From: an uncultured Sphingomonadaceae bacterium
Lineage (GTDB): Bacteria; Pseudomonadota; Alphaproteobacteria; Sphingomonadales; Sphingomonadaceae
Assembly (NCBI GenBank): GCA_947497315.1
Contig: CANMFX010000001.1
Location: 930,001 to 994,000 of the forward strand
DNA length: 64,000 nucleotides
Reading direction: 5' to 3'
Shown: positions 8,387 through 16,635 of the stretch, in pieces
How positions within the stretch are numbered: the first letter of the stretch is position 1
Layout of the letters: each line of letters starts with the position of its first letter
Notes under the pieces: model-generated
What the model saw: the letters and a program-made list of their open reading frames with translations, nothing else
What the model was told of the DNA's origin: nothing
The model's database searches: none
Position numbers and translations under genes: made by a program

Positions 8387-9847
8387 TTAAGAGGCTGATG
8401 TGCCGGAAGCAAGAGGAACTAGCTTGCCCGGATTCATTATGTTTTTGGGATCAATCGCGCTTTTAATAGCTCGCAGCACCAATATGCGGGCATCGCTGGA
8501 CAATCGCTCAAGCTCATCGCGTTTGGTCTGGCCAATACCATGCTCAGCAGAAATTGAACCGCCCTCAGCCACAACAAGGTCATGTACCATCCGTGATATC
8601 GTTTGAGAGGACCGTTCCATCCATTGTGACCCATCCTGTCCTGCTTTGATTTCGGTTGGCGCTTTGACATGAAAATGCACGTTGCCGTCGCCCATATGGC
8701 CAAAGGCAGCTACTTCCGTGCCAGTAAAGGCATTTTCAATCTGCGCGCCCGCTGTGGTGATGAAATCCGCCATCCGTGCGACAGGAACGCTGATATCATG
8801 CTGCAGAGCCGGACCGCTGGCGCGTTCCGCTTCGGAAATCGAATCGCGGATCTTCCAAAAGGCCTCGGCTTGGCTTTCGTTTGAGGCAATGGCTGCATCC
8901 TGGATCAGGTCTTGTTCCAAGGCTTCACCCAGAAGTTTCTCCAACAGTTCGCGCGGATCGGCCGCCAGTTCCTGATCGCGGACAAATTCTATAAGCACAT
9001 TCCATGATGCACTATCATTTAGTGGTGCGCGAGTATCCGGTATATGTTCAAGGACTGCGTCCAGGCAGGTTTTCGGGACGATTTCAAATCCTTCCAGCGA
9101 CTGACCTTCTCGATTGTTGAGAAATTTGAACAATGCATAGGCGGCTTGGGGAGAGGCAACGCCGGCCCACGCGACACAGCGATCGATCAGGGCTGGCACG
9201 GTTTTGAGGGTTGCAGCTGTTACAATACCAAGTGTTCCTTCTCCGCCAATCAGGAGCTGTTTCAGATCATAGCCACGATTGTCCTTTTTCAGGGGCGACA
9301 AGCCGTTATAAATACTGCCATCGGGGAGCACCGCTTCCAAACCAGCCACCAGCGAACGCATCGCGCCATGACGCAAAACCTGAGTACCACCGGCATTGGT
9401 TGAAACCAGGCCGCCGATGGTCGCCGATCCCTTTCCGCCGAGTGTCAACGGGAAGCGTTGACCATGTTCATTCAAGGCTTCGTGTAAATTTTCCAGTATC
9501 ACACCGGCGTCACAGACTGTCAGTTGACCACCAGCATCAATGTCACGGATCTTGTTCATCCGGCGTAGTGAAAGCAATATGGACTGTCCTGTCGTATCCG
9601 GTGTTGCACCGCCCACCATTCCACTATTGCCCCCCTGCGGAACAAGAGCAATCGCATGAGCATTGGCGATTTTGGCGATCGCGGAAACTTCTTCGGTTGA
9701 GGCCGGGGAGATCAATGCCAACGCCTTGCCGGTATAGCGTCCTCGCCAATCGGTTAGCCAAGGCTCCATATCATCGGAAGCACTCGTAAAACCCTTTGAC
9801 CCGACAATTTCGGCCATACTATTTAACCAATCGGGTATTTCCGACAT
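8387..9847 (-). CDS. FAD-binding oxidoreductase, D-lactate/D-2-hydroxyglutarate dehydrogenase type
   Basis: A 486-residue VAO/PCMH-type flavoprotein. The FAD-binding half shows LALISPASTEEVSAI, VPQGGNSGMVGGA and LGGKGSATIGGLVSTNAGG. The C-terminal half has GHMGDGNVHFHV, EHGIGQTKRDEL and a DPKNIMNPGKL ending, the hallmarks of the GlcD/DLD/D2HGDH group that oxidises D-2-hydroxyacids. The exact substrate cannot be read from sequence. ATG 9847 has GGAG upstream, so the longer ORF start is unlikely. It is the first gene of a probable two-gene unit with sapC and is divergent from the 9990 gene. Confidence 0.9.
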   Translation of the reverse strand: MSEIPDWLNSMAEIVGSKGFTSASDDMEPWLTDWRGRYTGKALALISPASTEEVSAIAKIANAHAIALVPQGGNSGMVGGATPDTTGQSILLSLRRMNKIRDIDAGGQLTVCDAGVILENLHEALNEHGQRFPLTLGGKGSATIGGLVSTNAGGTQVLRHGAMRSLVAGLEAVLPDGSIYNGLSPLKKDNRGYDLKQLLIGGEGTLGIVTAATLKTVPALIDRCVAWAGVASPQAAYALFKFLNNREGQSLEGFEIVPKTCLDAVLEHIPDTRAPLNDSASWNVLIEFVRDQELAADPRELLEKLLGEALEQDLIQDAAIASNESQAEAFWKIRDSISEAERASGPALQHDISVPVARMADFITTAGAQIENAFTGTEVAAFGHMGDGNVHFHVKAPTEIKAGQDGSQWMERSSQTISRMVHDLVVAEGGSISAEHGIGQTKRDELERLSSDARILVLRAIKSAIDPKNIMNPGKLVPLASGTSAS

Positions 9848-9989
9848 GATGCGCTCCAAGATGATGAGAAGGGACTGTTCAGCTATAGATGCTTTGCACT
9901 CAAACACCAATATGGCAGTAGAAAAGACAGTTCATCAATTGTTCAATCGCCGTTGTTATAGCCATGGTGATGATAACTAGGGGTTTCGG

Positions 9990-10484
9990 GTGAGTCTTTC
10001 ACTTTTTGCATCACTGCTGCTGGCGACGCCGACCGCTTCAGAGCTGCCGATTACCGATACTCCGGGGACAGCCGAGGGCGTTTTTATTGGCCCGGCCGAA
10101 TACAAATTGGCGCAGGTCCGTATCGAAAAGCGGGTGATCATCCGGGTACCGCGACGGCGTGCACGTAGGTCTAACCCAGTGGCAGATTTTTCGCGAAGAT
10201 CTGCCCCCGTGACCTATAAGGAGCAGAAAATCGGGAAATGTCTGCCGATGGACAATATCCTCGGAGTTCAGCGGTTTGGTGAGCGTTATCTGGATCTGGT
10301 GACAAAGGATCGTCAGCAGATACGGGCCCGGCTAAAGAAAAAATGCCAGGCACGCAGTTTTTACTCGGGTTTCTACATGGAAAAATCCGGTGACGGGAAA
10401 ATCTGTGTTGACCGTGACATTTTGCATTCGCGAACCGGCACGAAATGCGAGATTGATAAGTTTCGATTGCTTGTACGCGAATGA
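9990..10484 (+). CDS. Hypothetical secreted basic protein
   Basis: A 164-residue protein starting at GTG 9990, with AGGGG about seven bases upstream. A short hydrophobic N-terminus (SLFASLLLATPTAS) suggests a signal peptide. A basic segment (RRRARRSNP) follows at about 55-65, and a C-terminal region contains four cysteines (KCLP, KCQA, ICVD, KCEI) that may form disulphides. I do not recognise a named domain. It is divergent from the FAD oxidase gene and 138 bases ahead of the helicase gene. Confidence 0.65.
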   Translation: MSLSLFASLLLATPTASELPITDTPGTAEGVFIGPAEYKLAQVRIEKRVIIRVPRRRARRSNPVADFSRRSAPVTYKEQKIGKCLPMDNILGVQRFGERYLDLVTKDRQQIRARLKKKCQARSFYSGFYMEKSGDGKICVDRDILHSRTGTKCEIDKFRLLVRE

Positions 10485-10622
10485 TCGCCATTGCTGAGCA
10501 TCGTCTGACTAATTGAAAACGCTAGACAGCTTGACAAAAGCAGCGTTTCGCACCATCCCCCCGAACAGCTTTGACAGGCTTGTTGATCGTGCGTCTATGC
10601 ACTGTAATTTTCCGGAAACACT

Positions 10623-11978
10623 ATGAAATTTGCCGACCTCGGTCTCTCTGATGAATTGTTAAAAGCTGTAGCTGATGCAGGCTATGATGAGCCGACGCCC
10701 ATTCAGGCACAGGCCATTCCGCCCGTCCTGATGATGAAGGACATTATCGGGATTGCACAGACCGGTACCGGTAAAACAGCAAGTTTCGTGCTTCCGATGA
10801 TCGATATCTTGGCCCACGGTCGTTCACGGGCGCGAATGCCGAGGTCGCTGATCCTCGAGCCAACCCGGGAATTGGCGGCGCAGGTTGCAGAGAATTTTGA
10901 GAAATATGGCAAGAACCACAATCTCAGCATGGCGCTGCTCATCGGCGGAGTCTCGATGGGTGATCAGGTCAAGGCTTTGGAAAAGGGTGTCGATGTCCTG
11001 ATCGCCACGCCGGGCCGGTTGATGGATTTGTTTGAACGCGGACGGATTTTGATGTCCGGTTGCGAATTGCTGGTAATTGATGAAGCGGACCGCATGCTCG
11101 ACATGGGTTTCATTCCGGATATCGAACAAATTTGTTCGAAACTGCCATCCACACGGCAGACAATGCTCTTTTCTGCCACAATGCCGCCACCGATCAAGAA
11201 ATTGTCCGATCAGTTTCTCAATAATCCCAAGTCTGTTGAAGTGTCACGGCCTGCAACAGCCAACACATCGATTGATCAATCGATTATCAATGTGGCACCA
11301 AAGGCAAAGCGCAAGCTGCTCTATGGTATATTGGACAATGAAGGTGTCGATACTGCGATAATCTTTTGTAATCGCAAAACCGAAGTTCGTGATCTTTGTC
11401 AGCAGATGCGCAAAGACGGCTTTGATGCCGGTCAGATACACGGCGACATGGATCAGAGTTCGCGCCTTGCCGAACTGGAACGCTTTAAGTCCGGCGAAAT
11501 CAACATATTATGTGCGTCCGACGTTGCCGCTCGCGGCTTGGATATAAAGGGTGTCAGCCATGTGGTAAACTACGACATCCCTTGGCATCCCGATGATTAT
11601 ATTCACCGGATCGGCCGAACTGGACGAGCTGGAGCCACAGGCGTCGCAATCACATTTGTTACCAAGCGCGACGATGAGCATGTCGATAGCATAGAAAAGC
11701 TGACTGGTATTAAAATACCCGTACGTGACGGTAAATCGATCAAGCCGGAAAAAAAGCAGGGCAGCAAGACATCATCGCCGGATAAACCAAAAGGCGGCAA
11801 GCCCAAAAAACAGGATGCGGATGATCACGCCGGAGAAGCCAAAAAGCCTCCGTCCAAATCTTCCGAAAAGTCAGGGAAACCGGCAAAACAGGAGCCAAAG
11901 CCCGAGGCGGTCGATGAGGAAGAAGATGGCTGGAACGGACCGGTTCCAGGGTTTCTGGACGCTAAGCTGAATCGTTAA
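10623..11978 (+). CDS. DEAD-box ATP-dependent RNA helicase, RhlE-like
   Basis: A 451-residue helicase with all canonical motifs: Q motif YDEPTPIQ, Walker A AQTGTGKT (45-52), PTRELA, TPGRL, VIDEADRMLDMGF, SAT, the IIFCNRK strand, ARGLDI and HRIGRTGRAG. Residues after about 375 form a Lys/Pro/Ser-rich low-complexity tail (KPEKKQGSKTSSPDKPKGG), as in RhlE proteins, likely for RNA contact. It would unwind RNA duplexes in ribosome assembly, mRNA decay or cold adaptation. The 138-base leader has no obvious cold-box element that I can identify. Confidence 0.95.
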   Translation: MKFADLGLSDELLKAVADAGYDEPTPIQAQAIPPVLMMKDIIGIAQTGTGKTASFVLPMIDILAHGRSRARMPRSLILEPTRELAAQVAENFEKYGKNHNLSMALLIGGVSMGDQVKALEKGVDVLIATPGRLMDLFERGRILMSGCELLVIDEADRMLDMGFIPDIEQICSKLPSTRQTMLFSATMPPPIKKLSDQFLNNPKSVEVSRPATANTSIDQSIINVAPKAKRKLLYGILDNEGVDTAIIFCNRKTEVRDLCQQMRKDGFDAGQIHGDMDQSSRLAELERFKSGEINILCASDVAARGLDIKGVSHVVNYDIPWHPDDYIHRIGRTGRAGATGVAITFVTKRDDEHVDSIEKLTGIKIPVRDGKSIKPEKKQGSKTSSPDKPKGGKPKKQDADDHAGEAKKPPSKSSEKSGKPAKQEPKPEAVDEEEDGWNGPVPGFLDAKLNR

Positions 11979-12023
11979 ACCAGCCTAACCGGCCTTTGAA
12001 AAATTCGACTGGTTATATGTCCG

Positions 12024-12629
12024 CTATTGCAGCGCCAGGCTGTCCAATATCTGTGCGGCGAGTGGATCAAGAGTTTCGGCACTATCAACCGGATAGCTGA
12101 CGGCAGCTTGGATCATGGTACCATCGGGTTTGCGCAGGATACGCTGAGCCGTTTTGCTGCCTTCCTCGATAATGCCGGATGCGCGATATTCATTTTCATT
12201 GACATAGTCACCGGTCACGCTTTCACCAGCGTCTTCCAACACCTTAACGGCGGCGGCCAAATCGGCATCTTCGCGATTTTCTATCCAGCGGGCGGTCAAC
12301 GTCGCTTCGGATGGGCTGTCCAAAAACACTTGCCCATTGTCGTCACTGGCTTCTTCATCAATAGTCCAGTTTTTCGGAACCATGATGGAAAAACCGCGCA
12401 GCGCATTGGAATAGCTTGTCATTTCAGCACTATCTACAACAGGAGCAGTGCCACCTGCATTGGCAGCAGCCTCTTCATCGCGAATGGCTTTGCTAGCCGC
12501 ATCAGCCTGCTGTGCCAGTTCTTCACTGGAGGGCACGTCACCGACGGCCTCCTGTTTTCCGCAAGAGGACAGAAGCAAGGCCGCTGATATGGCGGCACTG
12601 ATCGGAGCTAAGATTCGGTCATTTGTCAT
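12024..12629 (-). CDS. Putative lipoprotein with PsbP/DUF1795-like domain
   Basis: A 201-residue protein with a lipobox (LLLSSCGKQ, Cys at about 23) after a hydrophobic signal segment. An Ala/Glu-rich linker (about 30-65) follows, then a globular region beginning GFSIMVPKNWTID, which resembles the start of PsbP/Mog1-like (DUF1795) domains. It is probably anchored in a membrane facing the periplasm. The function is unknown. It lies convergent with the helicase gene and downstream of the sigma-54 activator on the same strand (72-base gap). Confidence 0.7.
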   Translation of the reverse strand: MTNDRILAPISAAISAALLLSSCGKQEAVGDVPSSEELAQQADAASKAIRDEEAAANAGGTAPVVDSAEMTSYSNALRGFSIMVPKNWTIDEEASDDNGQVFLDSPSEATLTARWIENREDADLAAAVKVLEDAGESVTGDYVNENEYRASGIIEEGSKTAQRILRKPDGTMIQAAVSYPVDSAETLDPLAAQILDSLALQ

Positions 12630-12701
12630 GTTCGCTAGACTTAGGGAGTGCAGCGTTAAACATCAACTGGGAAGATCAAGTGGTTGGATCAAACCGTCAG
12701 A

Positions 12702-14129
12702 TCAGGCCGCGTTGTCGATTCCCAGGTCCGCCAGTTTGCGGTAGAGGGTAGAGCGGCCAATGCCGAGACGGCGCGCGACCTCGGTCATGCGCCCACGATA
12801 GTGACCGATAGCCAGGCGAATGACATCGGCTTCGATTTCTTCCAGCGGTCGTAAATTGCCGTCTTCAGAATATAATGTAACGCCAATGCCTTCCGGGCTG
12901 CTCGGCATAGGTGGATGTGCATCGCCGGAATCGGCAACAAAAGATGCAATCTGCGGAAACTCGTCGCAGGTAAGCGCATCACGATCACACATTACGGCGG
13001 CCCGAAACAAAACACTTTGCAATTGGCGAACATTGCCCGGCCATTGATAGCTGCGCAGCAAATTCAATGCTTCGTCGGTAATGCCGAGGCTGCGAAGCCC
13101 GGGCTGTAACGCCAATCGCGTCAGGAAATGCCGTGCAAGAGCCGGGATATCCCCGGTCCGGTCCCGCAAGGGCGGGATGGTAAGTTGCACAACATTCAGA
13201 CGGTAATAGAGGTCCTCGCGGAAGCGCTCTTTCTTAACTTCCTGATCCAGCGAACGATTGGTTGCCGCGATGACACGAACATCAATCTGGAAACTGTTCG
13301 GGCTGCCCAAGGGCTGAATCTCGGAAGATTTGAGAAAGCGCAGAAGGCGGACCTGCGTTTCGGGAGGCAGCCGGTCAACCTCATCAAGGAAGATCGTGCC
13401 GCCTTCTGCCTGTTGCAGAAGGCCGATTTTGCGGTCAAAGGCCCCGGTAAACGCACCTTTTTCATGGCCGAACAGAATCGAATCGAGCAGATTGCCTATG
13501 ATTGCACCACAATTGACTTTCAAAAATGGTTGCTTGGAGCGCGGGCTTGCCGCGTGAATGGCGTCGGCAATGACTTCCTTGCCTACGCCGCCTTCGCCTT
13601 CGATCAGCACCGGTACCCGGGCACGGGCCGCTTTTGCCGCTATCGCAAGGGCCGCGCGGAAGGCTGGTGCCGCACCGACAATTTCTTCAAATTCCAGCGG
13701 TGCCGTGATTTTTTCGCTAAGCGGCTGAAGCTCGCCTGCTTCCTTTGAGGTTTCCACTGCGGTGGTCAAAGCCTGCAACATCTGTTCCGGAGCAACCGGC
13801 TTGATCAGATAGTCGGTCGCGCCAGCCCGAACGGCGTCAACCGCTTCTGTCACCGAGCCAACAGCGGTCAGCATCAAAATAGGCAGTGCAGGGCGGCGCG
13901 ATTTCAGTTCGGTAATCAGCTCGGTAGCCTCTGATCCCGGTGCCCAATGGTCCAGGATAATGGCGTCCAGCATCATGCCATCTTGTGTACCCAGTGTAGC
14001 AATGGCGGTTTCGGCGTCGCGCGCAAAGATAGTGCGATAACCCGCGCGCGATGCAAGAGCCGAAATTAGCCGACATTGCGCCGGTTCATCATCGATTAGC
14101 ATCAGCAATTTTGTGCCGTTTTGAGCCAT
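12702..14129 (-). CDS. Sigma-54-dependent response regulator, NtrC class
   Basis: A 475-residue three-domain activator. The receiver (1-120) has Asp13/14, phospho-acceptor Asp60 (AIILDHWAPG) and Lys110. The AAA+ domain (about 145-375) has Walker A GEGGVGKE, the sigma-54 contact loop GAFTGA (225-230) and Walker B GGTIFLDEVDRLP. The C-terminal Fis-type helix-turn-helix reads EVARRLGIGRSTLYRKLADLG. It should activate RpoN promoters upon phosphorylation. No partner kinase gene is adjacent, so the signal is unknown. I chose ATG 14127-14129 (AGGG upstream) over the ORF-track start 14159. Confidence 0.92.
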   Translation of the reverse strand: MAQNGTKLLMLIDDEPAQCRLISALASRAGYRTIFARDAETAIATLGTQDGMMLDAIILDHWAPGSEATELITELKSRRPALPILMLTAVGSVTEAVDAVRAGATDYLIKPVAPEQMLQALTTAVETSKEAGELQPLSEKITAPLEFEEIVGAAPAFRAALAIAAKAARARVPVLIEGEGGVGKEVIADAIHAASPRSKQPFLKVNCGAIIGNLLDSILFGHEKGAFTGAFDRKIGLLQQAEGGTIFLDEVDRLPPETQVRLLRFLKSSEIQPLGSPNSFQIDVRVIAATNRSLDQEVKKERFREDLYYRLNVVQLTIPPLRDRTGDIPALARHFLTRLALQPGLRSLGITDEALNLLRSYQWPGNVRQLQSVLFRAAVMCDRDALTCDEFPQIASFVADSGDAHPPMPSSPEGIGVTLYSEDGNLRPLEEIEADVIRLAIGHYRGRMTEVARRLGIGRSTLYRKLADLGIDNAA

Positions 14130-14308
14130 TTTTACCCTATATGTGCCAGAATGAACCATTTCTGTAGCAACGAGGGGTAAAGACCGGATTAAGACCTGCT
14201 GATATTTTCTATCACTCTTATTAGGGTAAATCGGCTTACGAGGCCTTGAGCCATGCGATATATATGGTTAGAGCAGCGACAATCTTTATTCGAATATTTG
14301 GAGGAACC

Positions 14309-14434
14309 ATGGCTTCTGATAACAATATGAAATCGGCGGAAGAGACGTATGGCCGCTTTCTCTCATGGCTAAAGATCGGAACGATCATCACGGCTCTCGT
14401 GACGATACTGGTCATCATTCTTCTTGTTACCTGA
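14309..14434 (+). CDS. aa3-type cytochrome c oxidase subunit IV
   Basis: A 41-residue membrane peptide, MASDNNMKSAEETYGRFLSW followed by one transmembrane helix (IGTIITALVTILVIILLVT). The sequence and length match the small bacterial aa3-oxidase subunit IV (COX4_pro_2), a single-helix subunit of the respiratory oxidase. ATG 14309 has a GGAGG site five bases upstream; the ORF-track start at 14246 has none. It sits 12 bases before pntAA, a common alphaproteobacterial arrangement, so the two are likely co-transcribed. Confidence 0.9.
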   Translation: MASDNNMKSAEETYGRFLSWLKIGTIITALVTILVIILLVT

Positions 14435-14446
14435 TTGGAATAACCC

Positions 14447-15574
14447 TTGAAAATAGCGGTATTGAAAGAACTCGCCGACGGTGAGCGGCGGGTTAGTGCT
14501 TCCCCGGAAACGGTTAAGAAGTTCACGGCACTAGGCGCCACCATGGCGGTGGAAAAAGGGGCTGGCTTGTCGGCTTCTATTGCGGATTCGGACTATGAGG
14601 CTGCAGGAGCCAGCATGGCCACGCGCGCTGCGGTTTTGAAAGATGCCGACATCGTTCTGGGTGTTCAGGGCCCCGACCCCAAGTCGCTAAATGGCATGAA
14701 AAAGGGTGCTTGGCTGGTTGCCAGCCTCAATCCTTTTGGCGAACGGGCACGGGTTGATGAATATGCGGGGCTTGGCATTGATGCATTGGCGATGGAATTC
14801 ATGCCGCGCATTACTCGTGCGCAGTCGATGGATATTTTGTCGTCCCAGTCCAACCTGTCCGGCTATAAGGCCGTGCTCGAAGCGGGTTCCCATTATGGCC
14901 GCGCTTTTCCGATGATGATGACGGCTGCAGGTACGGTTTCTGCCGCAAAATGTTTTGTCATGGGCGTCGGCGTTGCCGGTTTGCAGGCGATTGCGACAGC
15001 CCGGCGTCTCGGCGCACAAGTATCGGCAACCGATGTAAGGGCCGCGACCAAGGAACAGATTCAATCGCTCGGCGCAAAGCCCATTTTTGTTGAAGATGTC
15101 GCGGGAATCGAGGGCGAAGGTACCGGCGGTTACGCGACCGAAATGAGCGAGGAATATCAAAAAGCGCAAGCCGAACTGGTATCCAAGCATATCGCCAAGC
15201 AGGATATCGTGATTACTACCGCGCTTATCCCCGGACGTCCGGCACCGCGTCTAATCAGTGACGCCCAGATCGCGACGATGCGCACGGGCAGCGTGATTGT
15301 TGATCTGGCTGCCGAGCAAGGCGGCAATGTCGAAGGCGCAGAGCCTGGCAAGGTTGTCGAAAAGCACGGCGTTAAAATCTATGGTGCACAGAATATGCCA
15401 TCGACCATGGCGGCGGATAGCTCCGCATTATTTGCCCGTAACCTCTATAATTTCCTCAGCGCCTATTGGGATGAAGAGGCCAAACGGCCAGTGCTGCCCG
15501 ATGATGATGAAGTGACGCTGGGCATCCGTCTGACCAAAGACGGTAAAGTTGTGAATGAGAGGTTGTTGGGATGA
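14447..15574 (+). CDS. pntAA: NAD(P) transhydrogenase subunit alpha part 1
   Basis: A 375-residue soluble dI component that binds NAD(H) in the proton-translocating transhydrogenase. The N-terminus KIAVLKELADGERRVSASPE is the AlaDh/PNT signature, and VMGVGVAGLQAIATARRLGA is the NAD-binding Rossmann loop. It starts at TTG 14447, with a GGAATAA stretch upstream. Unlike the normal operon, its stop overlaps (ATGA) the start of an unrelated gene rather than leading straight to pntAB. Confidence 0.96.
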   Translation: MKIAVLKELADGERRVSASPETVKKFTALGATMAVEKGAGLSASIADSDYEAAGASMATRAAVLKDADIVLGVQGPDPKSLNGMKKGAWLVASLNPFGERARVDEYAGLGIDALAMEFMPRITRAQSMDILSSQSNLSGYKAVLEAGSHYGRAFPMMMTAAGTVSAAKCFVMGVGVAGLQAIATARRLGAQVSATDVRAATKEQIQSLGAKPIFVEDVAGIEGEGTGGYATEMSEEYQKAQAELVSKHIAKQDIVITTALIPGRPAPRLISDAQIATMRTGSVIVDLAAEQGGNVEGAEPGKVVEKHGVKIYGAQNMPSTMAADSSALFARNLYNFLSAYWDEEAKRPVLPDDDEVTLGIRLTKDGKVVNERLLG

Positions 15575-16323
15575 AGAATCGTATTTTCATCTTATCGATT
15601 GGCTTAATGTGGCATTCGGCTTCCATAGCTAATCCACTAAGTTCGGTCTGGTATGTTCAGCCGATTGAGGATTTTTCAACAGAGCGGTCGTGGTTTAGCG
15701 GTGGAGAATTCGTGTTAAAGCAACGTTTAACTCCCAATGGCGCTGTGGAACTTATTGAAGATGCTCCAAAGAAACTAAAAGCCAAACTGGTTGTTGGCGA
15801 TCATTTGGTTCTAGCAACTGCTGGGTCGTTAAAGGCTTTTTGTGAGCATAACGTGCATCCTGAAAAATTATTCAGCCGAAAAGCGCAGACTTGTCTGGTC
15901 GATCAAAATAATGACGGAAAGTTCGAATCCTATTTTCGTCGATTCAATCAGACAAAAAAAGGCATGCTGGTGCTTGGAGGCAAGTGGCCCAAAAAACTGA
16001 AACCTATCACTCCAATCGGTTACAAGGAAATTACTCCAGATGAATTTAATGGGAACTACTTTGTTGCCATTGAGCGTCGGAATTTTTTCAATATTTACGG
16101 AAAAGAAAATTTCCAAATTGCCTTTGGTTCGGAAGCATCTGTGGACCGGATAACCTCTTCCATCTCAATTTCGTCAAATGAACTTCCCAAAGAGGTGACA
16201 ATTCTTGGGGCAAGTCTGACAGCACATGAAGAAAAAGATGGGAAAATGTCTATTTCTGTTCAGCGTGCAATGCCGCGACAACCTTTCGGGGTGTCAGTCA
16301 CAACTTCATACCGATTTTACTAG
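15571..16323 (+). CDS. Unknown secreted protein inserted in the pnt operon
   Basis: A 250-residue protein beginning MKNRIFILSIGLMWHSASIA, which looks like a signal peptide cleaved after the SIA-N region. The rest is rich in Lys, Phe and beta-forming residues, with two cysteines (FCEHN, TCLVD) in the first half; DQNNDGKFESYF resembles a calcium-type loop but no repeat is seen. I do not recognise a family. Codon use is clearly AT-richer than pntAA and pntB. Its ATG overlaps the pntAA stop and pntAB follows 15 bases later, so it must be read through as part of the operon. Probable lateral acquisition. Confidence 0.75.
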   Translation: MKNRIFILSIGLMWHSASIANPLSSVWYVQPIEDFSTERSWFSGGEFVLKQRLTPNGAVELIEDAPKKLKAKLVVGDHLVLATAGSLKAFCEHNVHPEKLFSRKAQTCLVDQNNDGKFESYFRRFNQTKKGMLVLGGKWPKKLKPITPIGYKEITPDEFNGNYFVAIERRNFFNIYGKENFQIAFGSEASVDRITSSISISSNELPKEVTILGASLTAHEEKDGKMSISVQRAMPRQPFGVSVTTSYRFY

Positions 16324-16338
16324 GTAAAGGCCCCTCTC

Positions 16339-16635
16339 ATGGACTTCATTTCAATTCTCTCAATTTTCGTATTGGCCTGTTTTGTGGGCTATTATGTCGT
16401 CTGGTCGGTGACGCCGGCGCTGCATACGCCGCTGATGGCGGTGACCAATGCGATTAGCTCGGTGATCATTGTCGGCGCCCTGATTGCGGCAGCGGCGGGC
16501 TCGCAGGCTGATGGTGGTCAGACCGCGAAATGGCTGGGGCTGGTGGGCGTTGTTCTGGCCAGCGTGAACATATTTGGCGGCTTTGCCGTGACCGAGCGGA
16601 TGCTCGCAATGTACAAGAAAAAGGAGCGCAAATAA
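16339..16635 (+). CDS. pntAB: NAD(P) transhydrogenase subunit alpha part 2
   Basis: A 98-residue membrane subunit with three hydrophobic helices, corresponding to the C-terminal membrane part of PntA in single-chain enzymes. The family pattern TPALHTPLMAVTNAISS near residue 28-44 and the GFAVTERMLAMYK ending are diagnostic. With pntAA and pntB it forms the three-subunit Rhodospirillum-type enzyme that uses the proton gradient to make NADPH. The stop overlaps the pntB start (TAATG). Confidence 0.95.
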   Translation: MDFISILSIFVLACFVGYYVVWSVTPALHTPLMAVTNAISSVIIVGALIAAAAGSQADGGQTAKWLGLVGVVLASVNIFGGFAVTERMLAMYKKKERK

